Assembly (NCBI GenBank): GCA_001786195.1
Contig: MFVS01000024.1
Coordinates: 1 to 51,176, forward strand
From: Candidatus Nomurabacteria bacterium RIFCSPLOWO2_12_FULL_40_42
Lineage (GTDB): Bacteria > Patescibacteriota > Minisyncoccia > Phycocordibacterales > UBA9973
DNA length: 51,176 bases
Direction of reading: 5' to 3'
Position 1 is the first letter of the stretch. Each line of letters begins with the position of its first letter. The position numbers were made by a program, and so were the translations under genes. Under the pieces are notes generated by a model. The model did not search any database. It was not told the DNA's origin and was given only the letters and a program-made list of their open reading frames with translations. Shown here one piece after another: positions 18,019 to 26,722 of this stretch.

Positions 18019-18488
18019 ATTTATGAATAGACAAAAAGTTTTAAATTGGATTGGAGGAATTTGGTTTGTGGTGAATCTACCGATTCTTCCTTTTGTTGGA
18101 CCGGCAGTTTATGCAATTTTAGGTAATTATTTTTTTGACCAAAGAGTGCCATATGCGGTTGTCACGCTCATTGTGTTCACAACATTTTTGGTTTTGAGTA
18201 AAAGCTGGTCGGGTAAATATATGAAAACGCCTGTAATTTTGTCTGTGATTGTATTTCTTTATGCAACTTTGCAATTGGTGGTGGTTCAAGATTTTTTAGT
18301 AACACATCGACCCCTACTTTTTTGGATAATATTTGTAGTATTGGTTAGTGTAATTTGTATAGCAGTTATAAAAGCAATGCGTGGAGAACTGAATAAATAA
18401 AATTTTAGTTTTCGCAAGAGTTTTCGCAAGAACCGTTCTTGCGACAGGTGTTATTAAAACAGGTAATTCTATAAAATAAATTTATGAA
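17992..18488. repeat. 36-bp near-perfect direct repeat (17992-18027 and 18453-18488) bracketing the small membrane ORF
   Basis: attaaaacaggtaattcaataaaataaatttatgaa vs attaaaacaggtaattctataaaataaatttatgaa (one mismatch). Confidence 0.9.
18023..18400 (+). CDS. Small multi-pass membrane protein
   Basis: Hydrophobic ORF of 125 aa with several predicted TM segments. Confidence 0.55.
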   Translation: MNRQKVLNWIGGIWFVVNLPILPFVGPAVYAILGNYFFDQRVPYAVVTLIVFTTFLVLSKSWSGKYMKTPVILSVIVFLYATLQLVVVQDFLVTHRPLLFWIIFVVLVSVICIAVIKAMRGELNK

Positions 18489-18687
18489 ACAAAAAAGATA
18501 TTGGTTGAGGGGAGGGGTAATTATAACGAGCGTACCTCTTTTATATCAAATTTTTATGTTACCTTTTTCTGAAAGTTATAACCTAAATATTTCCAAAATT
18601 CTTCTTTATATTTTACCCTATTTCATAATCGGAATGTTTTTCGGCTGGATTTACGGAAAAATAAAAAATAGAAATAAAAGTATTTAG
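18484..18687 (+). CDS. Small two-TM membrane protein (MKxKRYWLRGG family)
   Basis: MKQKRYWLRGGVIITSVPLLYQ...IIGMFFGWIYGKIKNRNKSI. Confidence 0.55.
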   Translation: MKQKRYWLRGGVIITSVPLLYQIFMLPFSESYNLNISKILLYILPYFIIGMFFGWIYGKIKNRNKSI

Positions 18688-18695
18688 TTTCAAAA

Positions 18696-19004
18696 ATGGA
18701 AATAAAAAACTTTACAACTGATATAGATAAATTCTTAGATAATTTAGAAGAAACTACTAGAAGTAAAGTTTCAAAAGTTGTGCATATGTTAATGATGGCT
18801 GGGAATGATATTGCGATGCCTTATAGTAAAAGTTTAGGTGAAGGACTTTTTGAATTACGCATATCAGGCAAAATTCCTATTAGGATAATATATTGTTTTT
18901 ATGAAAATTACGCTATTTTGCTTCATGCCCTTATAAAAAAGAGTGACAAGATACCAAAGCGGGAATTGGATTTAGCTAAAAGAAGATATGACACAATTCT
19001 TTAA
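18696..19004 (+). CDS. HigB/RelE-like toxin (phage Gp49-like)
   Basis: SKVVHMLMMAGNDIAMPYSKSLGEGLFELRISGKIPIRIIYCFYENYAILLHALIKKSDKIPKRELDLAKRR. Confidence 0.87.
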   Translation: MEIKNFTTDIDKFLDNLEETTRSKVSKVVHMLMMAGNDIAMPYSKSLGEGLFELRISGKIPIRIIYCFYENYAILLHALIKKSDKIPKRELDLAKRRYDTIL

Positions 19005-19048
19005 GTTATCCACTTGCATAATATAACGCATATGTTATACTCTTAAGT

Positions 19049-19351
19049 ATGAAAAAAGAACAAAAAAAATCAATAAAAGATATGACCAATTTTTCTAATC
19101 TTCATAATAAATGGATGAAGGATCTAAAGTTTAAAAAGGCTTATGATGACCTGGAGCCAGAGTTTGCTATTGTTCGCGCAATGATAAAAATGCGGCTAAA
19201 AAATAAAATGTCTCAGAAAGATTTAGCCAAGAAGCTCGGCACCAAGCAGCCAGCGATAGCTCGGTTCGAATCCGGGGCGTATAACCCAACTATTTCTTTC
19301 TTGAAAAAGCTTTCAACCGCGCTAGGGGGAAAATTAGAAATTAAGATTTAG
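19049..19351 (+). CDS. HigA-like XRE-family antitoxin
   Basis: HTH MRLKNKMSQKDLAKKLGTKQPAIARFESGAYNPTISFLKKLSTALGGKLEI, next to the HigB-like toxin. Confidence 0.88.
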   Translation: MKKEQKKSIKDMTNFSNLHNKWMKDLKFKKAYDDLEPEFAIVRAMIKMRLKNKMSQKDLAKKLGTKQPAIARFESGAYNPTISFLKKLSTALGGKLEIKI

Positions 19352-19375
19352 TGCAAGAGGTGCTATAATAAACTC

Positions 19376-19855
19376 ATGAAAATATTTATTGGAACAGATC
19401 ATGCGGGGTATGTGCTCAAGGAAAAGCTTGTCTCCACTTTGAAGGGAGAGGGATATGAAGTTGTTGATAGGGGCGCCTTTGAATATGATGAGCATGACGA
19501 TTATCCGGACTTTGTGATTCCGGTAGCCGAAGAGGTCTCCAAAGACCCAGAAAATGTGAAGGGCATTATAATCGGAGCGACGGGGCAGGGCGAAGCTATA
19601 GCCGCGAATAAATTTTCGAATGTGCGGGCTATGGTTTATTACGGTAAGACGCCAGTCGTGGTGGACGATGAAGCGGATATCATAGTCCGTTCGCGTGAAC
19701 ACAACAATTCTAATGTTTTATCTTTAGGAGCCCGCTTTTTGACCGAAGAGGCAATGATGATGGCGGTAGATGAGTGGCTCAAGACCCCGTATTCCGGTTC
19801 GGAAAGGCACGTTCGCAGGTTGGCCAAGATAGACAATATTAAATTGCAAAAATAA
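19376..19855 (+). CDS. rpiB: Ribose-5-phosphate isomerase B (RpiB/LacAB family)
   Basis: MKIFIGTDHAGYVLKEKL, GIIIGATGQGEAIAANK, REHNNSNVLSLGARF. Confidence 0.9.
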   Translation: MKIFIGTDHAGYVLKEKLVSTLKGEGYEVVDRGAFEYDEHDDYPDFVIPVAEEVSKDPENVKGIIIGATGQGEAIAANKFSNVRAMVYYGKTPVVVDDEADIIVRSREHNNSNVLSLGARFLTEEAMMMAVDEWLKTPYSGSERHVRRLAKIDNIKLQK

Positions 19856-20667
19856 TGGAAAATAAATCAGAATTCTTAAAAGTAGCGATAAAAGCGGCGC
19901 TCGAGGCAGGAAAGATTCTGGAAAAATATTTTGAGACGGAGATATTGAAAGAATTTAAAGAAGATACCAGCATTGTTACTTTGGCTGATAGAGAATCCGA
20001 AGAAGTAATAAAAAAAATAATACTAAATGCCTTTCCTACTCATTCAATTTTAGGTGAAGAGATGGGTATGGCGGGTCAAGAAAGTGACTATGTATGGCAT
20101 GTTGATCCTGTCGATGGCACAAGAAATTTTGTTAATGGTATTCCTATTTTTGCGGTTTCTATTGCTCTTGTATATCAGGATAAAGTAATTATAGGTGTGG
20201 TTTATAATCCTGTTGCTCGCTCTCTTTTTTATGCATCCAAGGGAAAAGGAGCGTATTTAAATAATAAAAGAATATTTGTTTCAAAAGATGATAAAGATCG
20301 TGCTATTATCACAGTATCTCCTGGAAAGTTGGATGTAGAGAAAAAACTTTTTCTGGAACTTTTTCATGATTTACCCAACATTATTCGTTCGACGAGAAAT
20401 TTGGGGTGTACTGCCCTTGAACTCTCATATATAGCTCGTGGCGGAATAGAGGCAAATATTCAGCTTGGGTGGTCATATACTTACGACTTTGCTGCAGGGA
20501 CTTTGTTAGTGCAAGAAGCAGGAGGTACAATAACAATGCTTGATGGCAGTCCTTGGAAATTTCCCGAACACCACTTCATCTCTTCCAATGGTGTTTTTCA
20601 TAACTTACTCGTCGAGGAAGTTAAAAAACAAAAAGCGAAGTTGAATATCAAACAAAGCTATGAGTGA
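19855..20667 (+). CDS. Inositol monophosphatase family protein
   Basis: HSILGEEMG, VDPVDGTRNFVNGIPIFAVSIAL, SYTYDFAAGTLLVQEAGG. Confidence 0.92.
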   Translation: MENKSEFLKVAIKAALEAGKILEKYFETEILKEFKEDTSIVTLADRESEEVIKKIILNAFPTHSILGEEMGMAGQESDYVWHVDPVDGTRNFVNGIPIFAVSIALVYQDKVIIGVVYNPVARSLFYASKGKGAYLNNKRIFVSKDDKDRAIITVSPGKLDVEKKLFLELFHDLPNIIRSTRNLGCTALELSYIARGGIEANIQLGWSYTYDFAAGTLLVQEAGGTITMLDGSPWKFPEHHFISSNGVFHNLLVEEVKKQKAKLNIKQSYE

Positions 20668-21367
20668 AATAATTCCGGCAATTTTGGAAAAAAATTTTAA
20701 CGAAATAAAAAACAAGCTGACATCTTTACGTGAGCATGTAAAATGCGTGCATATAGACATTTGCGACGGTGTATTGACGTCTAGCGTCACCTGGCCATAT
20801 GGCGGAGGTCAATTGGGTGGTTTTGAAGACTCGGATTTCAAAAAAATTATAAGTGAAGAAGAAGGAATGCCGTTTTGGGACGATTTTGATTTTGAATTTG
20901 ATTTGATGGTCGCTGATGCGGTGGAGAATTTTGATTTGTATATGAAATTGGGGCCGAGAAGAATGATTTTTCATCCAGATTTGGGAGGGAATATCGAAGA
21001 CTTTGAACAGTTCTTTGAAGGTTTGGATGTGTATATCAGAGATAATGTGGAAATTGGGCTTGCTTTCAAGCCGAGCGATGATTTGTCGATGGTGTCTAGA
21101 CTTTCACACAAAGTTGATTTCTTGCACTGCATGGGTTCGGATAAGATAGGATTTCAAGGTGAAAAGTTTTCCGACCAAGCCTTAGAAAACATAAAACTTC
21201 TTAAAAAAAATCTGCCAGGAATTGTAATATCCGTGGATATTGGTATTAATCTGCAGAATGCAGAAAGTATTGTAGTGGCCGGCGCAGACCGGCTCACCGT
21301 GGGTTCTAGTATCTGGAAGAGCGGAGACCCTATCGGTGTACTACAAAGCTTCCAAAGTTTGGTATAA
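20660..21367 (+). CDS. Ribulose-phosphate 3-epimerase-like
   Basis: TIM-barrel: HVKCVHIDICDGVLTSS, FDLMVADAVENFDLY, VDIGINLQNAESIVVAGADRLTVGSSIW. Confidence 0.8.
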   Translation: MSEIIPAILEKNFNEIKNKLTSLREHVKCVHIDICDGVLTSSVTWPYGGGQLGGFEDSDFKKIISEEEGMPFWDDFDFEFDLMVADAVENFDLYMKLGPRRMIFHPDLGGNIEDFEQFFEGLDVYIRDNVEIGLAFKPSDDLSMVSRLSHKVDFLHCMGSDKIGFQGEKFSDQALENIKLLKKNLPGIVISVDIGINLQNAESIVVAGADRLTVGSSIWKSGDPIGVLQSFQSLV

Positions 21368-21374
21368 TGAAGCT

Positions 21375-22238
21375 GTGCTTTTAACTGAAGAAAAAATAAA
21401 AGAGCTAGAAATAAAAGCGAACGAGATTCGCAAAAGTATTATTGAGATGTTGCTCGTTGCGGGGAGCGGGCACACGGCGGGGCCCTTGGGCATGGCGGAT
21501 ATTTTTACGCTTTTTTATTTCCACATTTTAAAACTTGATCCCAAGAAGCCGGATTGGGAAGAGCGCGACAGACTCGTGCTTAGTAACGGACACATCTGTC
21601 CAGTTTTGTATGCAACGATGGCCCACGCTGGATATTTTCCATTAGAAGAACTGAAGACTTTGCGCAAATTTGGTACCCGACTCCAAGGACATCCGCATCG
21701 GGAGTATTTACCATATCTCGAAACTTCTTCCGGGCCGCTTGGCCTTGGGCTTTCGCAGGCGACGGGCATGGCTTTGGCAGACCGGATGGACGGCAAAGAC
21801 AAAGATCGATTTATTTATTGTTTCATGTCGGATGGAGAACATGATGAAGGCAATACTTGGGAAGCGATTATGTTGGCGGGAAAAAATAAATTGCGGAATT
21901 TAATTGCGGTTGTTGACCGAAATAATATTCAGATCGATGGCTTTACCGAAAATATCATGCCGCTCGAGCCGCTGGTAGACAAATGGCGGGCTTTTAACTG
22001 GCATGTGGTTGAGGTCGGCGGGCATGATTTTAGAACGCTCAATGAAGCAGTCGAAGAAGCGCAAGCGATATATGAAAAACCTACGGTCATTATCTCGCAC
22101 AATATTCCAGGCAAGGGCGTGCACGAGTTTGAAAGGGATTATAAGTGGCATGGCAAACCTCCAAATAAAGAAGAAGCCAAGATGGCACTTCACGAATTGC
22201 GAACACTTGGTGGCAAGATTCGAAGCGAGCATCAATAA
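21375..22238 (+). CDS. Transketolase, N-terminal subunit (probable GTG start)
   Basis: LLVAGSGHTAGPLGMADIFTLFYF, RDRLVLSNGHICPVLYA, FIYCFMSDGEHDEGNTWEAIMLA. Confidence 0.92.
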   Translation: MLLTEEKIKELEIKANEIRKSIIEMLLVAGSGHTAGPLGMADIFTLFYFHILKLDPKKPDWEERDRLVLSNGHICPVLYATMAHAGYFPLEELKTLRKFGTRLQGHPHREYLPYLETSSGPLGLGLSQATGMALADRMDGKDKDRFIYCFMSDGEHDEGNTWEAIMLAGKNKLRNLIAVVDRNNIQIDGFTENIMPLEPLVDKWRAFNWHVVEVGGHDFRTLNEAVEEAQAIYEKPTVIISHNIPGKGVHEFERDYKWHGKPPNKEEAKMALHELRTLGGKIRSEHQ

Positions 22239-22248
22239 ATTTAAATAT

Positions 22249-22770
22249 ATGAAAGAAAATATATTTGAAACAATAAAAAAATTGGACAATAATGGCAAAG
22301 AATATTGGTCATCTCGTGAACTCTCAGAAATTTTAGAGTATGCTGATTACAGAAAATTTTTAGGAGTTATTGAAAAGGCTAAAATAGCTTGCGAAAATAG
22401 TGGAGAAGTTATCCACAACCATTTTGTCCATACCGACGAAATGGTTCCAATTGGATCTGGCGCGGAAAGACCTGTGGATACCATATATCTTTCTCGCTAC
22501 GCTTGTTATCTAATTGTTCAAAATTCAGATCCCACTAAGGTTGTAGTTGCAAAAGGTCAAACTTACTTTGCCATTCAAACACGAAGACAAGAAAACGCAG
22601 AAAATATTAAAGGTGAAGGAAACGCAAATCTAGCACATTTTAATGTAGGTCAAAAAGTAAGAAATACAATTGTAAGCCTTGGTGGTACAATGCCGGAAGA
22701 GCTTCCTACTCCTGACGCTATCGGCAAAGCGGAGACAAGGATAAGAAGTTCAAAGAAGATAAAAAAATAA
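22249..22770 (+). CDS. DinD-like protein located between the two transketolase subunits
   Basis: YWSSRELSEILEYADYRKFLGVIEKAKIACENSGEVIHNHFVHTDEMVPIGSGAERPVDTIYLSRYACYLIVQNSDPTK; homologous to 4918..5508. ATG at 22249; the ORF extension upstream is out-of-frame tkt sequence. Confidence 0.85.
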   Translation: MKENIFETIKKLDNNGKEYWSSRELSEILEYADYRKFLGVIEKAKIACENSGEVIHNHFVHTDEMVPIGSGAERPVDTIYLSRYACYLIVQNSDPTKVVVAKGQTYFAIQTRRQENAENIKGEGNANLAHFNVGQKVRNTIVSLGGTMPEELPTPDAIGKAETRIRSSKKIKK

Positions 22771-22783
22771 AAAATTAAAATTT

Positions 22784-23791
22784 ATGTTAAATCCCAAATT
22801 AAAACTAAACCCTAAAATATTCAATGCAGATTGTGAGCAAGTGCCAATCCGAAAAGGTTTCGGTGAAGGGTTGCTCCGGGCGGGGGAGTTGGATAAAAAC
22901 GTGGTCGCCTTATGCGCAGATTTGACGGAGTCTACCCAAATGATTTTTTTTAAAGAAAAGTTTCCGGAGCGTTTTGTGGAAATTGGGGTGGCGGAGCAAA
23001 ATTTGGCTACAGTTGCTTCTGGTATGGCGGCCATGGGCAAAATTTCTTTTATCTCGAGCTATGCAATGTTCAGCCCTGGGCGCAATTGGGAGCAGATCCG
23101 GACGACTATCGCCTACAATGATCGCAAAGTGGTGGTCGTGGGTTCGCACGGTGGAATCTCAGTGGGGGCTGACGGTGGGACGCATCAGGCGCTGGAAGAT
23201 ATCGCTTTGATGCGGGTAATTCCAAATATGGATGTGGTGAGTCCTTGCGACAGCATCGAAGCGAAAAAGGCGACGCTGGCTTTGGGAACGAGTAAGAGAC
23301 CAGCATATCTCCGCCTTGCGCGGGACAAAACCCCGATCATCACTACCGAAGAAACTCCTTTTGCGCTCGGCAAAGCGGAAATTTATTGGCTGCCGGAGGT
23401 AGGGCTGGCCCAAGTGGGCATCATCGCAACCGGGTCTCTGATGCATCGCGCGCTTCTCGCGGCCAAAGAATTGGAATCCGGAGAAGAATCACAGCGAATC
23501 AAAACAAAAGTTATGAATCTCTCGGGCATCAAGCCCATAGATAAAAATGCCATCATAACTCTTGCCAGAGAGACCAAAAGAATCGTGACTGTCGAAGAGC
23601 ACCAAGTAGCCGGCGGCATGGGTTCGGCCGTAGCCGAAATTCTCGCGCAAAATTTTCCGGTGCCCATCGAATTCATCGGCGTGCAAGATAAATTTGGACA
23701 AAGTGGCACACCAGATGAGCTCGTGGAGCATTATGGTATGGGCGTTCAATTCGTCAAAGAGGCGGTGAAAAAAGTTCTGGGGAGGAAATGA
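22784..23791 (+). CDS. Transketolase, C-terminal subunit
   Basis: LCADLTESTQMIFFKEKFPERFVEIGVAEQNLATVASGMAAMG, GGISVGADGGTHQALEDIALMR. Confidence 0.93.
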   Translation: MLNPKLKLNPKIFNADCEQVPIRKGFGEGLLRAGELDKNVVALCADLTESTQMIFFKEKFPERFVEIGVAEQNLATVASGMAAMGKISFISSYAMFSPGRNWEQIRTTIAYNDRKVVVVGSHGGISVGADGGTHQALEDIALMRVIPNMDVVSPCDSIEAKKATLALGTSKRPAYLRLARDKTPIITTEETPFALGKAEIYWLPEVGLAQVGIIATGSLMHRALLAAKELESGEESQRIKTKVMNLSGIKPIDKNAIITLARETKRIVTVEEHQVAGGMGSAVAEILAQNFPVPIEFIGVQDKFGQSGTPDELVEHYGMGVQFVKEAVKKVLGRK

Positions 23792-23819
23792 GAATCGAGG
23801 GGAACGACATCCATAGTAT

Positions 23820-24218
23820 TTACAAATTTTCCTCTTTTTTAATTTTGTTCTTAATGTCTCTGATTTTTTGCTTGTAGTCCCCGATAATTTTCAAAAATTT
23901 AGAAATTTCTTTATTTTGGCTGTTTGTATTATTTTCTTGGATTTTATTTTTTACTTTAGTTTTCATGTCCTGGTATTTGTCTTTCAGAAAATTAGTGGAC
24001 TTCACATAAAATCGCAGGCTAGTCACTAGCCCGGTGTATCCGTGCTTTCGCATATTTTTCACCATTAGGTGCTTGATTTCTTTCAAGAAAGGAACTTCGA
24101 ACAAGACTTCTTCATGATCTACAATCTGATCATGCTCCATGATGACCAACTTTCTACTGATCATAAGGATAATGGCAGTGAGCGACGCAAAGAATAAAAT
24201 TAATAAAAAATACATCAT
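23820..24218 (-). CDS. Membrane-anchored coiled-coil hypothetical protein
   Basis: N-terminal TM helix MMYFLLILFFASLTAIILMI, then charged coiled coil. Confidence 0.55.
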   Translation of the reverse strand: MMYFLLILFFASLTAIILMISRKLVIMEHDQIVDHEEVLFEVPFLKEIKHLMVKNMRKHGYTGLVTSLRFYVKSTNFLKDKYQDMKTKVKNKIQENNTNSQNKEISKFLKIIGDYKQKIRDIKNKIKKEENL

Positions 24219-24228
24219 CGTTTTATTT

Positions 24229-25035
24229 TTAAACTGAACACTGCCTTATCTCCTTTATCTTGGCCTTATTTTTTTGGAGAAGATGGCCCACGGTTTCTCC
24301 AGAATCCTTGATGAATGCCTGCTCCGAGAGCGTCTTTTCTTTGAAGTAAGTTCCTATCTTGCCATCCAGTATTTTCTTTTTTATTTCTTCCGGCTTGTCG
24401 ATGAGAGCAATTTCTTTCTGAAAAACTTCGGTGATTGTTTGCTTGGTGTCGGGAGTTATTTCCTCGCTAGTTATATATTCCGGTTTCATGGCGGCAATAT
24501 GCATGGCTATATCGCGGGCCAGCTCCGCGCTACCTCCTTCCAAACTCGTGATCACCGCGATCTTGTTATTATGTACATAACTTCCCAGATAACCTTTGTC
24601 TTTGTTTGATACTTCATAGGCGTCTCCGAGCTGAATATTTTCTCCAGTTTTTTGGATGATAGGATCGATCAGATCTTTGGCCAAAACTTTCATCTTCTCT
24701 AACCCCTTCGAAAGTGCAATATCGGCGAGTTTGCCGAGGAGAGTGGTAAAGTCCTCATTTCTAGCAACAAAATCCGTCTCACACAAAAGAGAAACTAAGA
24801 CCGCTTTTTTGCCTGCCTGCGCAGGCAGGTCTTTTAGCTTGATCGTTACCGCGCCGTCTTTAACCTCGCGGCTGCCTTTTTTGAGCGCAATGTCCGAGCT
24901 GGTCTTTTTCAAGATTGCTAGCGCTTTTTTCATATCGCCTTCGGCCTCTTCCAGAGCGTGTTTGCACTGCATTACCGAAATACCAGTGGCATCCCTTAAT
25001 TCTTTGATTATCTCGGTTGTTATGGAAAGTGGCAT
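24229..25035 (-). CDS. tsf: Elongation factor Ts
   Basis: LRDATGISVMQCKHALEEAEGDMKKALAILKK, CETDFVARNEDF; in-frame LPAQAGK palindrome. Confidence 0.95.
   Translation of the reverse strand: MPLSITTEIIKELRDATGISVMQCKHALEEAEGDMKKALAILKKTSSDIALKKGSREVKDGAVTIKLKDLPAQAGKKAVLVSLLCETDFVARNEDFTTLLGKLADIALSKGLEKMKVLAKDLIDPIIQKTGENIQLGDAYEVSNKDKGYLGSYVHNNKIAVITSLEGGSAELARDIAMHIAAMKPEYITSEEITPDTKQTITEVFQKEIALIDKPEEIKKKILDGKIGTYFKEKTLSEQAFIKDSGETVGHLLQKNKAKIKEIRQCSV
24805..24835. repeat. CCTGCCTGCGCAGGCAGG palindrome in tsf
   Basis: ttttttgcctgcctgcgcaggcaggtctttta. Confidence 0.8.
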
Positions 25036-25036
25036 A

Positions 25037-25759
25037 TTATTCTTTGATCGGGACGACCACAGTTCCGCTTTTGTAAGCGCTTGCTATGGTCTCTCCGAAG
25101 AACTTTATCGAAGGAATGCTGGAATCATTGCCGATAATAGGGTACTCAATGCCTTTAATGTTTGAATCTGAATTGATCAGAGAAATTATCGGCACATTTG
25201 ATTTTTGAGTTTCGGTAGCGGCAATATGTTCGCCCCTGGCGTCAATAATAAACAGCGCGTCCGGAGCTTTTTTCAAGCCAATCAGCCCGGAATAATATCT
25301 TTCAAGTTTTTCCATTTTTTTCGCCATTACCACTCGTTCTTTTTTGGTATACTTATCAAGATTGCCTTCCGCGCTATCTTTGCGATAATTTTCCAACTCC
25401 ATGATTCTTTTTTTTATTTCAGTAAAATTACTCAAAGTGCCTCCAATCCAGCGCTCAGCAACATAAGGCATATTTAAAGATTCGGCTATGTTTTTAGTTA
25501 TATTTTTGGCTTCGGGCTTAGTGCCGACGAAAAGTATAATTTTACCAGCGGCACCCAAACTTTTGGCAAATTCGGACGCTCTCTCCAGCATCTTGCTCGT
25601 TTTTTCCAAATCAATTATATCTGTTTTATTTTTGGTGGCGTATATATATTTTGACAGACTTGGGTGCCTTCGCGTTTTCGAATAACCATAATGCGCTCCG
25701 ACTTTGAACATTTTTTCAATAATGGTGTCCGAAATTTCAATATCTTTTATTTTTGGCAT
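25037..25759 (-). CDS. rpsB: 30S ribosomal protein S2
   Basis: FKVGAHYGYSKTRRHPSLSKYIYATKNKTDIIDLEKT, ERWIGGTLSNFTEIKKRI, PDALFIIDARGEHIA. Confidence 0.96.
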   Translation of the reverse strand: MPKIKDIEISDTIIEKMFKVGAHYGYSKTRRHPSLSKYIYATKNKTDIIDLEKTSKMLERASEFAKSLGAAGKIILFVGTKPEAKNITKNIAESLNMPYVAERWIGGTLSNFTEIKKRIMELENYRKDSAEGNLDKYTKKERVVMAKKMEKLERYYSGLIGLKKAPDALFIIDARGEHIAATETQKSNVPIISLINSDSNIKGIEYPIIGNDSSIPSIKFFGETIASAYKSGTVVVPIKE

Positions 25760-25838
25760 GCAAGCAGTATAGCAGAGACTTACCCACTTTGCAAATTAAT
25801 GTCTTGTTCAATTTAGGGATTAATATTTTTATAGCATC

Positions 25839-26708
25839 TTATGTATAAACAAGTCGTATTTCCCCTAATTCTTCCTTGATCAGTCCTTTGATTTCCATTA
25901 TCGTAAGCATTGCATTAGCGGCTGGAATAGGAAGTTTCATGGTGCGAATCAGATCGTCGCGAAATATTGGTTCGCGCAACAACTCAGTAATTTTTTTTTC
26001 TTCTGGTGACAAATCTGCAAAAAGCCTGGCTTGTTTTTCTTCGTCTTTTGGCAATTCAAAACCAAGCGCCTCCAATACATCTTCCGAGCAAGTGATGGGA
26101 GTGGCGCCCTGCCTCAATAATCTATTTGTGCCTTTAGAATTTGAAGAAAAAATTGACCCTGGCACTGCTAGTAAATCACGATTGTACTCTGTGGTCAGTC
26201 GTGCGGTGATAAGTGTGCCGGACTTTTCTTCGGCTTCAATTATGAGCACCGCTTTCGAAATACCTGCCATCAATCTATTTCGCATCGGGAAGCTCCACTG
26301 GGTCGCTTTGAAATCAGGTTCAAATTCTGAAATTAAACAGCCGCCGGAATCTACGATTTCTTGCATCAACCGCACATTGGTTTTTGGATACATTGCAGAA
26401 GCAGAGAGTCCTGAGCCGGGAAAGACAATCGTTTTCATTCCTATTTGCATCGCCTTCTTGTGAGCGATCGTGTCTATACCCATGGCAAAACCAGAGACTA
26501 TTACTATCGGATATCCTTTTAAGCCAGTAATTATTTTTTCACACGCTTCTTTTCCGTATGAAGTAAATTTTCTCGATCCCACCACGCATAGATAAATTAA
26601 ATTTTCGTTGCTTGGCAAATCGCCGATGATCCAAAGGTCTTCCGGGGGTTGAGGGATTTCCAAAAGCGCTTTAGGAAATTTAGTTTTTGGTAATTTTTTA
26701 ATTTCCAT
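25839..26708 (-). CDS. dprA: DNA processing protein A
   Basis: VVGSRKFTSYGKEACEKII, VSGFAMGIDTIAHKKAM, VLIIEAEEKSGTLITARL. Confidence 0.94.
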   Translation of the reverse strand: MEIKKLPKTKFPKALLEIPQPPEDLWIIGDLPSNENLIYLCVVGSRKFTSYGKEACEKIITGLKGYPIVIVSGFAMGIDTIAHKKAMQIGMKTIVFPGSGLSASAMYPKTNVRLMQEIVDSGGCLISEFEPDFKATQWSFPMRNRLMAGISKAVLIIEAEEKSGTLITARLTTEYNRDLLAVPGSIFSSNSKGTNRLLRQGATPITCSEDVLEALGFELPKDEEKQARLFADLSPEEKKITELLREPIFRDDLIRTMKLPIPAANAMLTIMEIKGLIKEELGEIRLVYT

Positions 26709-26722
26709 GATATGATTATAAC

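Noticed and set aside
22003-22248. N-terminal extension of the DinD-like ORF
   Set aside because: Overlaps transketolase in another frame; the real start is ATG 22249, supported by homology with the other DinD-like protein.
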